Assembly (NCBI RefSeq): GCF_025152745.1 | Contig: NZ_CP104040.1 | Coordinates: 3,592,501-3,656,500 of the forward strand | Source of the DNA: Rhizobium sp. WSM4643 | GTDB lineage: Bacteria; Pseudomonadota; Alphaproteobacteria; Rhizobiales; Rhizobiaceae | Direction: 5' to 3' | Length of the DNA stretch: 64,000 nt | Shown here: positions 26,687-37,886 of the stretch, in pieces | Layout of the letters: each line of letters starts with the position of its first letter | How positions within the stretch are numbered: the first letter of the stretch is position 1 | Made by a program: the position numbers and the translations under genes | Notes under the pieces: generated by a model | Databases searched by the model: none | Told to the model about the DNA's origin: nothing | The model's input: only the letters and a program-made list of their open reading frames with translations

Positions 26687-28261
26687 ATGATGCCGGTGTT
26701 TTTCCAAAGCAGGGCCGGACGGCAATGCGTGTCGATCGTGGTGTCTGGAGTGACCCTCTGGCTTCTCGGCACGCTGCTACAGCTCGACGACAGCCTGGTC
26801 GCCTTCCTGATCGGATTCGGCGAGTATGGCGCCGACAAGCTCGTTCTGGCGCTCGGCATCGCCGGCGCCATGAGCTTCATCTATTCGGTGCTGCGCATCG
26901 CCGACCTGCGTAAGGAAATGGAACTGCGCGCGGCCGCCCAGGCAAAAGCCGATTGGACCGCGACCCACGACCATCTCACCAAGCTGCCCAACCGCTACGC
27001 CTTCGAGCGCAAGATCCTCTCACGGCCGATCAAGGACGACGAGGCCGAGATCGAGGAGTGGGACCGCAACGTCACCATCTTCTCCGTCGACCTCGACGGC
27101 TTCAAGAAGGTCAACGATCTTGTCGGCCATAAGGGCGGCGACATCCTGTTGATCGAGGTTGCCAGACGCATCTGCGCGCTCGGCAATGCCGACTGCGTCT
27201 ATCGCTTCGGCGGCGACGAATTCATCATCGTCGCCTTCGCCCTGACGGCACAGCGTGAGGAGCGTTTTGCCAAGCTGCTGATCCAGGCCGTCACCCGGCC
27301 CATCCATATCGATGGCTTTGCCGTCGAAGTCGGCGCCAGCGTCGGCTACGACCGCTGGGCCGAGGGAGCCGAGCCGCTGGAAGATGCCGCCCACCGTGCC
27401 GACCTCGCCATGTACGAGGCGAAATCGCGTGGACCCAACCACTGTTTGGTTTTCGAACCTTCGATGCAGGACAAGGTAACGGAACGTGCCGCTCTGGAAA
27501 CCAGGCTGCGTGCCGCAATTTCCAACAAGGCGATCAAGCCCTTCTATCAGCCGCTGATCGACCTGAAGACCGGTCAGCTCTGCGGCTTCGAGGCGCTGGC
27601 GCGCTGGATCAGCGACGACGGTGTCAATATTCCTCCGCCGGTCTTTATCGATATCGCCGAGGAAACCGGCATGATCACGGCGTTGTTCGAGGATCTTCTC
27701 GCCCAGGCCTGCAGCGACGCCCTCACATGGCCGGAGCATGTGACGTTGTCCTTCAACGTCTCGCCGGTGCAGATGGAAGACAGATTGCTGACGTCGCGCA
27801 TTCTCAAGGTGCTTTCGGCAAGCCGGCTGCCGCCGCAGCGCCTGGAAGTGGAGATCACCGAAAACGCGCTGATCCAGGATCCCGCCGTCGCCGCCCTCAT
27901 TCTTGACGAGCTTCATGCGGCCGGCATCCAGATCGCCCTCGACGATTTCGGCACGGGCTATTCGAGCCTCGCCCAGCTCGCCCGCTATCGTTTCGACAAG
28001 ATCAAGATCGACAAAAGTTTCATCGCCACCTATCGCGACGACGAGCGCCAGGAAAAGATCGTTCGCGCCATGCTCGGTCTCGGCAGGAGCCTCAACATCA
28101 AGACGACGGCCGAAGGCATCGAGGAGCACGGCCAGCTCGCCTTCCTGCTGCAGCTCGGCTGCGATATCGGCCAAGGTTACCTTTTCGGCAAGGCGATGCC
28201 CGCCGCCGCGGCGGGCATCTTCATCGGCGATCGCAATGCCAGCCTGGCCTCCATGGCCTGA
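26687..28261 (+). CDS. Membrane GGDEF-EAL protein (cyclic di-GMP turnover)
   Basis: A 524-residue bifunctional protein. Two N-terminal membrane segments (about 14-32 and 52-68) with no sensor domain between them are followed by a short coiled coil, a GGDEF domain (HDHLTKLPNRYAFE at about 97, active site RFGGDEF at about 174) and an EAL domain (GFEALARW at about 302, DDFGTGYSS at about 420, TTAEGIEE at about 474). Both catalytic motifs are intact, so either synthesis or breakdown of cyclic di-GMP is possible. A GGAGATGGAGAAGG run precedes the ATG. It stands alone and converges on the phosphate transporter gene. Confidence 0.93.
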   Translation: MMPVFFQSRAGRQCVSIVVSGVTLWLLGTLLQLDDSLVAFLIGFGEYGADKLVLALGIAGAMSFIYSVLRIADLRKEMELRAAAQAKADWTATHDHLTKLPNRYAFERKILSRPIKDDEAEIEEWDRNVTIFSVDLDGFKKVNDLVGHKGGDILLIEVARRICALGNADCVYRFGGDEFIIVAFALTAQREERFAKLLIQAVTRPIHIDGFAVEVGASVGYDRWAEGAEPLEDAAHRADLAMYEAKSRGPNHCLVFEPSMQDKVTERAALETRLRAAISNKAIKPFYQPLIDLKTGQLCGFEALARWISDDGVNIPPPVFIDIAEETGMITALFEDLLAQACSDALTWPEHVTLSFNVSPVQMEDRLLTSRILKVLSASRLPPQRLEVEITENALIQDPAVAALILDELHAAGIQIALDDFGTGYSSLAQLARYRFDKIKIDKSFIATYRDDERQEKIVRAMLGLGRSLNIKTTAEGIEEHGQLAFLLQLGCDIGQGYLFGKAMPAAAAGIFIGDRNASLASMA

Positions 28262-28265
28262 CGGT

Positions 28266-28330
28266 ATGCTCTAACCTTTTGTTCTGACGCAATTCCCGGC
28301 AACCGCTTCGCGCTTTGCCAGGAGCTTTCT
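28266..28330. repeat. Degenerate palindromic repeat between convergent genes
   Basis: TGCTCTAACC..TTCTGACGCAATTCCCGG followed by CCGCTTCGCGCTTTGCC and TTTCTCTAA resembles a worn copy of the rhizobial GCTCTAA-type intergenic palindrome. It lies in the 69-bp gap between the GGDEF-EAL and phosphate transporter stops. Recognition is from memory of that family. Confidence 0.4.
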
Positions 28331-29932
28331 CTAAAAAACCTGGCGCATGATCACGAAGAGCACGAAGGCGATCGCGATCGAGGCCGGCAGCGTCAGCACC
28401 CAGGCCATCAGCATGTTGCGCACCGTCGACCATTGCAGGCCGGAACCGTTCGCCGCCATGGTGCCGGCAACGCCGGACGACAGCACATGGGTGGTCGAGA
28501 CCGGCAGGCCGAGATGGTCGGCCGAAGCGATGGTGACCATCGCCACGACTTCGGCTGCCGCACCCTGACCATAGGTCAGATGCGTCTTGCCGATCTTTTC
28601 GCCGACGGTGACGACGATGCGCTTCCAGCCCACCATGGTGCCGAGGCCGAGCGCGATTGCGACCGCCACTTTCACCCAGAGCGGGATGAACTTGGTCGCG
28701 TTGTCGACTGCCTTGTGGTAGTTCGTGACCGCGCTGAGGTCGCCGGCGTCCATCGGCAGCAGCTTCTGTTTGTCGATCAGCTTCAGCGCCTCGCCGATCA
28801 GATAGATGTCGTTGCGGACGTTGCCGACGAGATTGGTCGGCACCGCTTCGAGCGTCGCGAAACCGGCGACCTCGGCACTGGTCTGGTGGATATATTGCTG
28901 CAGGGCCGGCGTCGTCGCATCCGTCCAGGTCTTGTTCTTGACGGCGTTGCCGACCTCGGCCTTGTAGTCCGTGGCGGTCACGCCAGGCTTCACATATTTG
29001 CCGAGCGCGGTTTCCACTTGAGTCGATGCCGACTTGTAGGCTTCGAGATAGTTGACATCGGGCGTGCGGTTCAGCGCGAAAGCCGTCGGCACCAGGCCGA
29101 TCAGGATGAGCATGATGAGGCCCATGCCCTTCTGGCCGTCGTTGGAGCCGTGAGCGAAGCTGACGCCGGTGCAGGTAAAGATCAGGATCGCGCGGATCCA
29201 GAGCGGCGGCGGCTGGCTGCCCTTCGGTTCGGCATAAAGCGCCTTGTTGCGCACCAGAACCTTCATGACCAGCAGGAGAACAGCGGAAAGGCCAAAGCCG
29301 ATCAGCGGCGAGATCAAAAGCGACAGGCCGATATTGGTCGCCTGCGACCAGTCGACGCCGCTGGTGGCCGTGCCTGCCGGCGCCAGGACCTGGTTGGCAA
29401 GGCCGACGCCGATGATCGATCCCACAAGCGTGTGCGAACTCGATGACGGCAGGCCGAGATACCAGGTGCCAAGGTTCCAGACGATCGCGGCGATCAGCAG
29501 CGCGAAGACCATGGCAAGGCCGGAGCCGGAACCGATCTGCAGGATCAATTCCACCGGCAGCAGCGCCAGGATGCCGAAGGCGACGGCACCGCTCGAAGTC
29601 AGCACGCCGAGGAAGTTGAAGAAGCCGGACCAGATGACGGCAAATTCCGCCGGCATGGAACGGGTGTAGATCACGGTGGCGACCGCATTGGCCGTATCAT
29701 GGAAACCGTTGACGAACTCGAAGCCGAGCGCGATGAGCAGCGCAAGGCCGAGGAGAATCCAGGGAACGGCAACTGCGGTCGTCAGGTCGCGGGCGAGTGC
29801 ATAGGCGACATATCCAAGGCCGCAAACCAGAACGAGTGCGAACAGCGGCAAGAACCACTTGCCGGCCGAATTCGAACTGTGGAGCGGGTGGGAAGCGTCG
29901 CTATGAACCTGGCTGGGGGCAATATCGGCCAT
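28331..29932 (-). CDS. pit: Low-affinity inorganic phosphate transporter, Pit family
   Basis: A 533-residue secondary phosphate transporter. The two Pit signature repeats are visible: GFEFVNGFHDTANAVATVIYT (in parts, about 70-90) and GVSFAHGSNDGQKGMGLIM (about 256-274). About ten transmembrane segments flank a long central hydrophilic domain (residues about 290-420) with a charged helical region, typical of this subclass. It is not paired with a PhoU-like gene, unlike the orfA-pit operon of Sinorhizobium, so it may represent the second Pit type. Regulation is not visible. Confidence 0.92.
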   Translation of the reverse strand: MADIAPSQVHSDASHPLHSSNSAGKWFLPLFALVLVCGLGYVAYALARDLTTAVAVPWILLGLALLIALGFEFVNGFHDTANAVATVIYTRSMPAEFAVIWSGFFNFLGVLTSSGAVAFGILALLPVELILQIGSGSGLAMVFALLIAAIVWNLGTWYLGLPSSSSHTLVGSIIGVGLANQVLAPAGTATSGVDWSQATNIGLSLLISPLIGFGLSAVLLLVMKVLVRNKALYAEPKGSQPPPLWIRAILIFTCTGVSFAHGSNDGQKGMGLIMLILIGLVPTAFALNRTPDVNYLEAYKSASTQVETALGKYVKPGVTATDYKAEVGNAVKNKTWTDATTPALQQYIHQTSAEVAGFATLEAVPTNLVGNVRNDIYLIGEALKLIDKQKLLPMDAGDLSAVTNYHKAVDNATKFIPLWVKVAVAIALGLGTMVGWKRIVVTVGEKIGKTHLTYGQGAAAEVVAMVTIASADHLGLPVSTTHVLSSGVAGTMAANGSGLQWSTVRNMLMAWVLTLPASIAIAFVLFVIMRQVF

Positions 29933-30222
29933 GGCATAGTTCCTTATTCCGTTTGCAAATTTGCCTTTTGTTAATAATTCCGCCGCGTGAAGCTCTCATG
30001 ACGCCCTGGCTGATCCGCCCGTAAGACACTGACACTGCGCGATATTACCCGTCACATGCTCGTCCGGGCGCATTCGTGAAACATGCCGTATGTCGATCGC
30101 GGCCGCCCAAGACGGTCGTGAGCGCTTCGACAAAAAACGAGCAGCGGGCGAATAACTTCTTTCCGCCGGAAGCCTCGACGCTAAGTTTGGTCGTGACCAC
30201 AACCGTGCGGAGTCTTTGAGAC

Positions 30223-31401
30223 ATGGCATCGACCGACCTGCTCCTCACTTTCAACGCCGGTTCCTCGACGGTGAAGGTCGGCATCTTCGCGATCGATGGC
30301 GATGCGGCGCGGCGCATCGGCAAGGGTGTGATCGATTTTCGCGCCGAGCCGCTGTCTCTCAGCCTGACAGCGGGGCCACAGACATTCGAGATGCCGCTGA
30401 AGGCGGAGACGACGGAAGACCTGCATGGCGTCATCGACGAGACCTTTTCCCTTCTCGCCGGGCATTTCGATATCACCGCCGTGCGCGCAGCCGGCCACCG
30501 CGTCGTCCATGGCGGCGACCGCTTCACCAGCGCCGTCGCCCTTGATGACGCCGCGATCGATGCGGTCGACGCGCTGACCTCGCTTGCGCCCCTGCACCAG
30601 CCGCAGGCGCTACGTTTCATCCGTGCGCTCCGGCATCTGAAACCGCATCTTGCCCAGACGGCCTCCTTCGATACGGCCTTCCACGCCACGCAGGACGATC
30701 TCGTTCGCCGCTTCGCTATTCCTCGCACGCTGCATGACGAGGGCATCAAGCGCTACGGCTTCCACGGCCTGTCCTATAAATTCATCGCCGGAGAGTTTCG
30801 CCGCAAGGCGCCGCCCGCGGCAAAAGTGGTCGTCGCCCATCTCGGCAGCGGCGCCAGCCTCTGTGCGCTGGATGACGGCGTCAGCCGCGATTGCAGCATG
30901 GGCTTTTCCACGCTCGACGGCATCCCGATGGCGACGCGTCCGGGCTGGCTCGATCCCGGCGTCATCCTGCATCTGGCCGGTGAGAGGAAACAGTCCTTCG
31001 AGGAGATCGAGGATCTGCTCTATCACCACGCCGGCCTGCTCGGCGTCTCCGGCATCAGCGCCGATACGCGCGACCTGTTGAAGGACGGACGGCCGGAGGC
31101 ACACCAGGCGATCGACCTCTTCACGCTGCGCATTGCCGGTGAAATCGGCCGCATGGCGGCGACGCTGAATGGCCTTGACGCTATCGTTTTCACCGCCGGC
31201 ATCGGCGAACATCAACCGGAGATCCGCGCAGGCGTAGCCAAGCGGCTGTCCTGGCTTGGCCTTGCAACCGACGAAAAGGCCAATACTGCCAATGATTTCA
31301 CCATCAGCACGCGGGAAAGCCGCATCGCCGCCCACGTCATCGCCACCGATGAGGAGCAGATCATCGCCGAGGAGGCACTGTCCGTTCTTGGCAGTGACTG
31401 A
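30223..31401 (+). CDS. ackA: Acetate kinase
   Basis: Converts acetyl phosphate and ADP to acetate and ATP. The 392-residue enzyme opens with [17 protein letters not shown] (acetokinase signature 1, about 5-20) and carries [14 protein letters not shown] (about 88-101), the catalytic [12 protein letters not shown] block (about 183) and [16 protein letters not shown] (about 323). It lies 71 bp upstream of phosphoketolase, which makes the acetyl phosphate, so the pair forms a phosphoketolase route from sugar phosphates to acetate. No pta gene is adjacent. GGAG precedes the ATG. Confidence 0.94.
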   Translation: MASTDLLLTFNAGSSTVKVGIFAIDGDAARRIGKGVIDFRAEPLSLSLTAGPQTFEMPLKAETTEDLHGVIDETFSLLAGHFDITAVRAAGHRVVHGGDRFTSAVALDDAAIDAVDALTSLAPLHQPQALRFIRALRHLKPHLAQTASFDTAFHATQDDLVRRFAIPRTLHDEGIKRYGFHGLSYKFIAGEFRRKAPPAAKVVVAHLGSGASLCALDDGVSRDCSMGFSTLDGIPMATRPGWLDPGVILHLAGERKQSFEEIEDLLYHHAGLLGVSGISADTRDLLKDGRPEAHQAIDLFTLRIAGEIGRMAATLNGLDAIVFTAGIGEHQPEIRAGVAKRLSWLGLATDEKANTANDFTISTRESRIAAHVIATDEEQIIAEEALSVLGSD

Positions 31402-31438
31402 TCCAGATCAACAGCTTGCCGGCATCCGCCGGTAGAAT
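31398..31438 (+). promoter_or_regulatory. FNR/FixK-type promoter in front of phosphoketolase
   Basis: CTGATCCAGATCAA (31398-31411) matches the anaerobox TTGATN4ATCAA at nine of ten defined bases and is centred at 31404.5. A -10-like TAGAAT follows at 31433-31438, which would put a start near 31445 and the box at about -41, the class II activator position of FNR/FixK/FnrN. The box overlaps the ackA stop codon. Confidence 0.6.
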
Positions 31439-31472
31439 TGACGTTGAAGACGTTTTCGAACGGGAGAAACCC

Positions 31473-33857
31473 ATGGATAAGCATGTCTCGACCGCTGCCC
31501 TGACCGATGCCGAACTTACCCTCATCGACCGCTATTGGCGCGCCGCCAACTATCTCTCCATCGGCCAGATCTATCTGCTGGCCAATCCGCTGCTGCGCGA
31601 GCCGCTGAAACCGGAGCACATCAAGCCCCGGCTGCTCGGCCACTGGGGCACGACACCCGGCCTCAACTTCATCTATGCGCATCTGAACCGCCTCATCCGC
31701 GCTCGCGACCTCGACATCATCTACATCTGCGGCCCCGGCCATGGCGGGCCGGGCATGGTCGCCAACACCTATCTCGAAGGCATCTACAGCGAGATCTATC
31801 CCGATATTTCCGAGGATGCAGAGGGCATGCGCAAGCTCTTCCGGCAATTCTCCTTCCCCGGCGGCATTCCGAGCCACGCGGCACCCGAAACACCGGGCTC
31901 GATCCACGAGGGCGGCGAACTCGGTTACGCCCTCGTCCATGCCTATGGCGCCGCCTTCGACAATCCCGATCTGATCGTTGCCTGCGTCGTCGGCGACGGC
32001 GAGGCCGAAACCGGGCCGCTCGCCGCAAGCTGGCACTCCAACAAATTTCTGAACCCTGCCCGCGATGGCGTCGTGCTGCCGATCCTGCATCTGAACGGCT
32101 ACAAGATCGCCAATCCGACCATTCTTGGCCGCGCCAGTCACGAGGATTTGCGGAGCCTCTTCGAAGGCTACGGCTATGAGCCCTTCTTCGTTGAGGGTCA
32201 CGAGCCGCGCGATATGCACCGGCAGATGGCCGCGACCTTCGACAGGGTCTTCGACCGCATTCGCGAAATCCAGGAGCAGGCCCGCAATGGCAAAGCGCCC
32301 GATATCAGCCCGCGCTGGCCGATGATCGTGCTGCGCAGCCCGAAGGGCTGGACAGGACCGAAGGAAGTCGACGGCAAGAAGGTCGAAGGCTTCTGGCGCT
32401 CCCACCAGGTGCCGGTCTCCAACTGCCGCGAGAACGAAGGGCATCGCAAGATCCTCGAGGACTGGATGCGCAGCTATGATCCGCAGGACCTGTTCGGCAG
32501 CGACGGCCGGCTGAAACCCGAGCTGCGGGCGCTCGCCCCTGTCGGCGAGCGCCGCATGGGCGCCAATCCGAACGCCAATGGCGGTTTGCTGCGCAAGGAA
32601 CTCGATGTTCCAAGTATACGCGACTACGCGGTCGATATCGGCAAGCACGGCAGCGCCATGGTGCAGTCGACGGAAATCCTCGGCCATTACCTCCGCGACA
32701 CGATGAAGCGCAACGCCAAGGCTGCCAATTTCCGTATCTTCGGCCCCGACGAGACCGAATCGAACCGCCTCGGCAGCGTCTTCGAAGTCACCGACCGTGT
32801 CTGGATGGAGGGTATCGAGCCCTACGATGTCCACCTCTCTCGGGAAGGTCGCGTCATGGAGGTGTTGAGCGAACATCTTTGCCAGGGCTGGCTGGAAGGC
32901 TATCTATTGACTGGCCGGCACGGTCTATTCTCCTGCTACGAGGCCTTCATCCACATCATCGATTCCATGTTCAACCAGCACGCCAAATGGCTGAAGGTGA
33001 CGCGGGAACTCGAGTGGAGAAAGCCGATTTCGTCGCTGAACTATCTGCTGACCTCGCATGTCTGGCGTCAGGACCACAACGGCTTCAGCCATCAGGATCC
33101 CGGCTTCGTCGACCTCGTCGCCAACAAGAAGGCCGATATCGTCCGCATCTACCTGCCGCCGGATGCCAATACCCTGCTCTGGGTCGGCGACCATTGCCTG
33201 CGCACCTTTGACCGCATCAACGTCATCGTCGCGGGCAAGCAGCCGGAGCCGCAATGGCTGTCGATGGACGAGGCGGTGAAACATTGCGAAGCCGGCATCG
33301 GCGTCTGGCACTGGGCGAGCAACGAGGACGATACCATTCTGCCCGATCTCGTCATGGCCTGCGCCGGCGACGTGCCGACCATGGAGGCGCTCGCCGCCGT
33401 CGATCTTCTGCGTAAGACCATTCCGGAACTGAAGATCCGCACCGTCAACGTCGTCGATCTCCTGGCACTGCAATCCAGGGATCAGCATCCGCACGGCCTG
33501 ACCGATGAGGCCTTCGACGCGATCTTCACATCAGACAAGCCTGTCATTTTCGCCTATCACGGCTATCCCTATCTCATTCACCGCCTGACCTATAAACGCA
33601 CCAACCACCGCAACATCCACGTCCGCGGCTTCATCGAGGAAGGCACGACGACGCCCCCCTTCGACATGACCGTCCTCAACGAACTCGACCGCTTCCACCT
33701 CGCCATCGAAGCGATCGAGCGTGTACCGGGCCTGAAGGAAAAGGCAGGCGAAGCGCTCGCAGCCTTCCGCGCCAAGCTTGCGGAGCATCACGACTATGTC
33801 CGTGAATATGGCGAGGACATGCCGGAGGTGCGAGACTGGACCTGGCCGGCGGCGTGA
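31473..33857 (+). CDS. xfp: Xylulose-5-phosphate/fructose-6-phosphate phosphoketolase
   Basis: Thiamine-diphosphate enzyme that splits xylulose 5-phosphate or fructose 6-phosphate with phosphate to acetyl phosphate and glyceraldehyde or erythrose phosphate. The 794-residue length is usual. Landmarks are [20 protein letters not shown] (about 81-100), [20 protein letters not shown] (about 173-192, ThDP/Mg site), SRAxH-type histidines, and [14 protein letters not shown] (about 421). The ATG at 31473 has GGGAGAA before it; an upstream in-frame ATG overlaps the promoter. It forms an operon with ackA but probably also has its own FNR-type promoter. Confidence 0.96.
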   Translation: MDKHVSTAALTDAELTLIDRYWRAANYLSIGQIYLLANPLLREPLKPEHIKPRLLGHWGTTPGLNFIYAHLNRLIRARDLDIIYICGPGHGGPGMVANTYLEGIYSEIYPDISEDAEGMRKLFRQFSFPGGIPSHAAPETPGSIHEGGELGYALVHAYGAAFDNPDLIVACVVGDGEAETGPLAASWHSNKFLNPARDGVVLPILHLNGYKIANPTILGRASHEDLRSLFEGYGYEPFFVEGHEPRDMHRQMAATFDRVFDRIREIQEQARNGKAPDISPRWPMIVLRSPKGWTGPKEVDGKKVEGFWRSHQVPVSNCRENEGHRKILEDWMRSYDPQDLFGSDGRLKPELRALAPVGERRMGANPNANGGLLRKELDVPSIRDYAVDIGKHGSAMVQSTEILGHYLRDTMKRNAKAANFRIFGPDETESNRLGSVFEVTDRVWMEGIEPYDVHLSREGRVMEVLSEHLCQGWLEGYLLTGRHGLFSCYEAFIHIIDSMFNQHAKWLKVTRELEWRKPISSLNYLLTSHVWRQDHNGFSHQDPGFVDLVANKKADIVRIYLPPDANTLLWVGDHCLRTFDRINVIVAGKQPEPQWLSMDEAVKHCEAGIGVWHWASNEDDTILPDLVMACAGDVPTMEALAAVDLLRKTIPELKIRTVNVVDLLALQSRDQHPHGLTDEAFDAIFTSDKPVIFAYHGYPYLIHRLTYKRTNHRNIHVRGFIEEGTTTPPFDMTVLNELDRFHLAIEAIERVPGLKEKAGEALAAFRAKLAEHHDYVREYGEDMPEVRDWTWPAA

Positions 33858-34029
33858 GGCGAAAACCAGAGGGAATCGCATGGAACTGGTCGGCAGAGAT
33901 CATCCGGCGGGAGCAATCGTCAAGCAACGTCTAAAGTTGGTGAAAACCATCGGCGCACTGTTCCTTGAAGGCCGCATCGTAAGCTATGCATCTAGGGCAA
34001 GCTTCAAGGCCGTCGACCGAGGAAACGAC

Positions 34030-34215
34030 ATGAAAAGTTTCGCTGCCACGCTTACCGCCGCCCGGCTGGAAGAGGTGCTCGCCTTCTACATGACGCCCGA
34101 AGCCCAGCGCGATGGCTCAGACGATGCCGTCAAGTCAGCTGAGGAACGAGACGCATACGAGAGCCGCGGCGGCGAACGCGCCCGCAACACGGAAGAGGGC
34201 GTCAAAGCCTGGTAG
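34030..34215 (+). CDS. Small protein of unknown function
   Basis: A 61-residue product starting MKSFAATLTAARLEEVLAFY, with a charged C-terminal half (EERDAYESRGGERARNTEEG). The ATG is preceded by GAGGAAACG, a good ribosome site. The same frame extends upstream to an ATG at 33880 with GAGGGA before it, giving 111 residues, but codon choice in that extension is less GC-biased, so the shorter form is preferred. No family recognised. It lies between xfp and the convergent pobR-like gene. Confidence 0.5.
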   Translation: MKSFAATLTAARLEEVLAFYMTPEAQRDGSDDAVKSAEERDAYESRGGERARNTEEGVKAW

Positions 34216-34247
34216 GGCAGTTGCGCGCCGCAACCCTTGCGGGTGGC

Positions 34248-35138
34248 CTATACACCTTCAAGCCGAACCTTCTCCTTCATGCGCCAGACCCGCGGCGTTT
34301 CTCCGGTGTATTTAACGAAGAAGCGCGAGAAATAGGCGGGGTCGGCAAAGCCGAGCCGAAATCCGATCTCCTGAACGCTGCCCAGCGTAAAAACCAGCTG
34401 GCGTTTCGCCTCCTCAACGAGTTTGCCGGCGATCAATTCATGAGGAGTATTGCCGGTCATCGACCGGACGATACGGGTGAGATGCGTCGGGGAAAGCCCA
34501 AGCTCCCTGGCGTAGAAGGACGCGGGCTTGTGTGACCGAAAATGCTGCTGAATGAGCTCGCTCAGCATTTCCATCCGCCGCTCGTTCTCGTTTGGCGGAA
34601 GCTCCTGCGTATTCCCCTCATGGGAAATCCTCGCCGTCAGCCGTAGCGCCAAGGCGACATAGGCGGCCAATGCCTCGTTGCGGCCGCTGCGGCGGTTCTC
34701 GAATTCGTCGCTCAGCCGCTTCAACGTCTGCATGACATAGGCCGTCTCGGCATGATCGGGATCGAGCGGCGTCAGATGCGGTGTCGCCAACCATTCGCCG
34801 AGGTGGCTTCGGTCGCCGGGCGGATGGCTGAGATGGGATCTCAACAGGGTGATCACCAAGCCGTCGATATCGCGTGAAAAACGAAAGCCATGGTTGAGCC
34901 CGGGCGGCACGGTGATGATGGCCGGCGGACGGATGGCATGGCTGTTTTCGCCGAAGATCGCATCGCCCGACCCGCCTTCGATGTACAATATCTGAAAGAA
35001 ACTCTCGTGACGGTGCGGGCGAATCTCCCAGTGATGCAAACTGCTGCGAGAGCGAATTGTCTCGCAATGCAACCAAAAATCGGGCTTTCGCCCGGTATTT
35101 TCACCATAGAGTTCGTAGGTAGGGACATGTCTGCTCAT
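34248..35138 (-). CDS. pobR: AraC-family regulator, PobR type
   Basis: A 296-residue AraC/XylS regulator. The N-terminal cupin half (HRHESFFQILYIEGGSG, about 42-58, and PPGLNHGFRF) is the sensor; the C-terminal double helix-turn-helix is clear (ARELGLSPTHLTRIVRSMTG, about 208-227, and IGFRLGFADPAYFSRFFVKY, about 256-275). It is divergent from the 4-hydroxybenzoate hydroxylase gene, the usual layout for the AraC-type PobR of alphaproteobacteria, which activates pobA with 4-hydroxybenzoate. A perfect inverted repeat lies in the 117-bp gap. Confidence 0.87.
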   Translation of the reverse strand: MSRHVPTYELYGENTGRKPDFWLHCETIRSRSSLHHWEIRPHRHESFFQILYIEGGSGDAIFGENSHAIRPPAIITVPPGLNHGFRFSRDIDGLVITLLRSHLSHPPGDRSHLGEWLATPHLTPLDPDHAETAYVMQTLKRLSDEFENRRSGRNEALAAYVALALRLTARISHEGNTQELPPNENERRMEMLSELIQQHFRSHKPASFYARELGLSPTHLTRIVRSMTGNTPHELIAGKLVEEAKRQLVFTLGSVQEIGFRLGFADPAYFSRFFVKYTGETPRVWRMKEKVRLEGV

Positions 35139-35150
35139 AGGGCTGCTCCC

Positions 35151-36428
<1,278 letters not shown>

Positions 36429-36638
36429 TAGAAGTGTCTGAGGTGGGCCATGGACCAAAATTCGACCGTAGAACGGGCCGCCGATAGTTCCGCTCTTCGA
36501 GCCACAATCATAATTGTACAGTTATGGATTACGGCACTTATTTCATTTTACATCACCATTTCGCATGACAGGTTGGCGCTAAATTTCTCGCAGCTAACGA
36601 ATACGGCGCTGGAGTGCGCCAAAAAAGGGAGAGAGAGA

Positions 36639-37811
36639 ATGAAGAAGCTATTTCTGGCCGCCATTGCGGCAGTCGTCGTGGGCACGAGCGCCTATGCCGA
36701 CACCATCAAAGTCGGGGTCATCGGTCCGTTCTCCGGTCCGTTCGCGCTCCAAGGCAAGAACTTCAAGGCCGGCATCGACGCCTATATGGCGGTCAACGGC
36801 AACAAGGTCGGCAGCGATACGGTGGAAATCGTCTATCGCGACGTGCCGCAGGCCGATCCCGCCCAATCCAAGGCGCTGGCGCAGGAACTGATCGTCAAGG
36901 AAAAGGTCCAGTATCTCACAGGCTTCTACTTCACGCCCGATGCCATGGCGGTGACGCCGATCCTGAAGCAGGGCAATGTGCCGATGGTTATCATGAACGC
37001 CGCCACCTCGGCGATCGTGACCAAAAGCCCGCTCGTCGTCCGCACCTCGTTTACCACCTGGCAGACATCGACGCCGATCGCCAAGGTCGCCTTCGACGCC
37101 GGCGTCAAGAAGGTGATTTCGGTCGTCAGCGATTACGGCCCCGGCATCGACGCCGAGAACGCCTTCAAGACCGGCTTCGAAAAGGCCGGCGGCCAGATCG
37201 TCGAGGCGATCCGCATGCCGCTTGCGACCAACGACTTCAGCCCGATCATGCAGCGCATCAAGGATTCCGGCGCTGAGGGCGTGTTCGCCTTCCTGCCGTC
37301 AGGCCCGACGACGCTCGGCTTCGTCAAGGCTTATAATGACAATGGCCTGAAGGCTGCCGGCATCAAGTTCTTCGCGCCGGGCGATCTGACGCAGGAATCC
37401 GATCTGCCGGCGCTCGGCGATGCGGCACTCGGCATCCAGACGACCTTCCACTACGCCGTGTCACACGATTCTCCCGAGAACAAGGCTTTCGTCGAGGCGG
37501 CGACCAAAGCAATCGGCAACAAGGCCGAACTCTCCTTCCCCTCAGTCAGCGCCTATGACGGCATGTATGTCATCTACAAGATGATCGAGGCGACAGGCGG
37601 CAAACAGGATGCTGAGAAGGCCGTCGATGCGGTCAAGGGCCTTGCCTGGAAAAGCCCGCGCGGCCCGGTTTCGATCGATCCGGAAAGCCGCCACATCACG
37701 CAGAACATCTATCTGCGCGAAGTCGTCAAGGCCGGTGACGGGACCTACATCAACAAGGAGATTCAGATCTTCGAGAAGCAGGGCGATCCGGGCCTTGCAG
37801 CCGTCAAGTAA
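36639..37811 (+). CDS. Branched-chain-amino-acid-type ABC substrate-binding protein
   Basis: Type I periplasmic binding protein (Peripla_BP_6) of 390 residues. Signal peptide MKKLFLAAIAAVVVGTSAYA (1-20), then DTIKVGVIGPFSGPFALQG, the usual LivK-like start. GGGAGAGAGAG precedes the ATG, and the long upstream extension is rejected. It follows pobA by 210 bp and precedes the LivH, LivM, LivG and LivF homologues. Because pobA and pobR are adjacent, the likely ligand is 4-hydroxybenzoate or a related aromatic acid, as in the HbaEFGH and CouPSTW systems of Rhodopseudomonas; this is inference from context. Confidence 0.88.
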   Translation: MKKLFLAAIAAVVVGTSAYADTIKVGVIGPFSGPFALQGKNFKAGIDAYMAVNGNKVGSDTVEIVYRDVPQADPAQSKALAQELIVKEKVQYLTGFYFTPDAMAVTPILKQGNVPMVIMNAATSAIVTKSPLVVRTSFTTWQTSTPIAKVAFDAGVKKVISVVSDYGPGIDAENAFKTGFEKAGGQIVEAIRMPLATNDFSPIMQRIKDSGAEGVFAFLPSGPTTLGFVKAYNDNGLKAAGIKFFAPGDLTQESDLPALGDAALGIQTTFHYAVSHDSPENKAFVEAATKAIGNKAELSFPSVSAYDGMYVIYKMIEATGGKQDAEKAVDAVKGLAWKSPRGPVSIDPESRHITQNIYLREVVKAGDGTYINKEIQIFEKQGDPGLAAVK

Positions 37812-37886
37812 CATCGAGCATCAAGACCGGTGACGGGCTTGGCCTGCGATCAGGCCGAGCCCGCCGCATCGAAGCAAGGGATGTCA

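Noticed and set aside
31212..32876. 554-codon minus-strand frame opposite xfp
   Set aside because: Antisense shadow of phosphoketolase without recognisable motifs.
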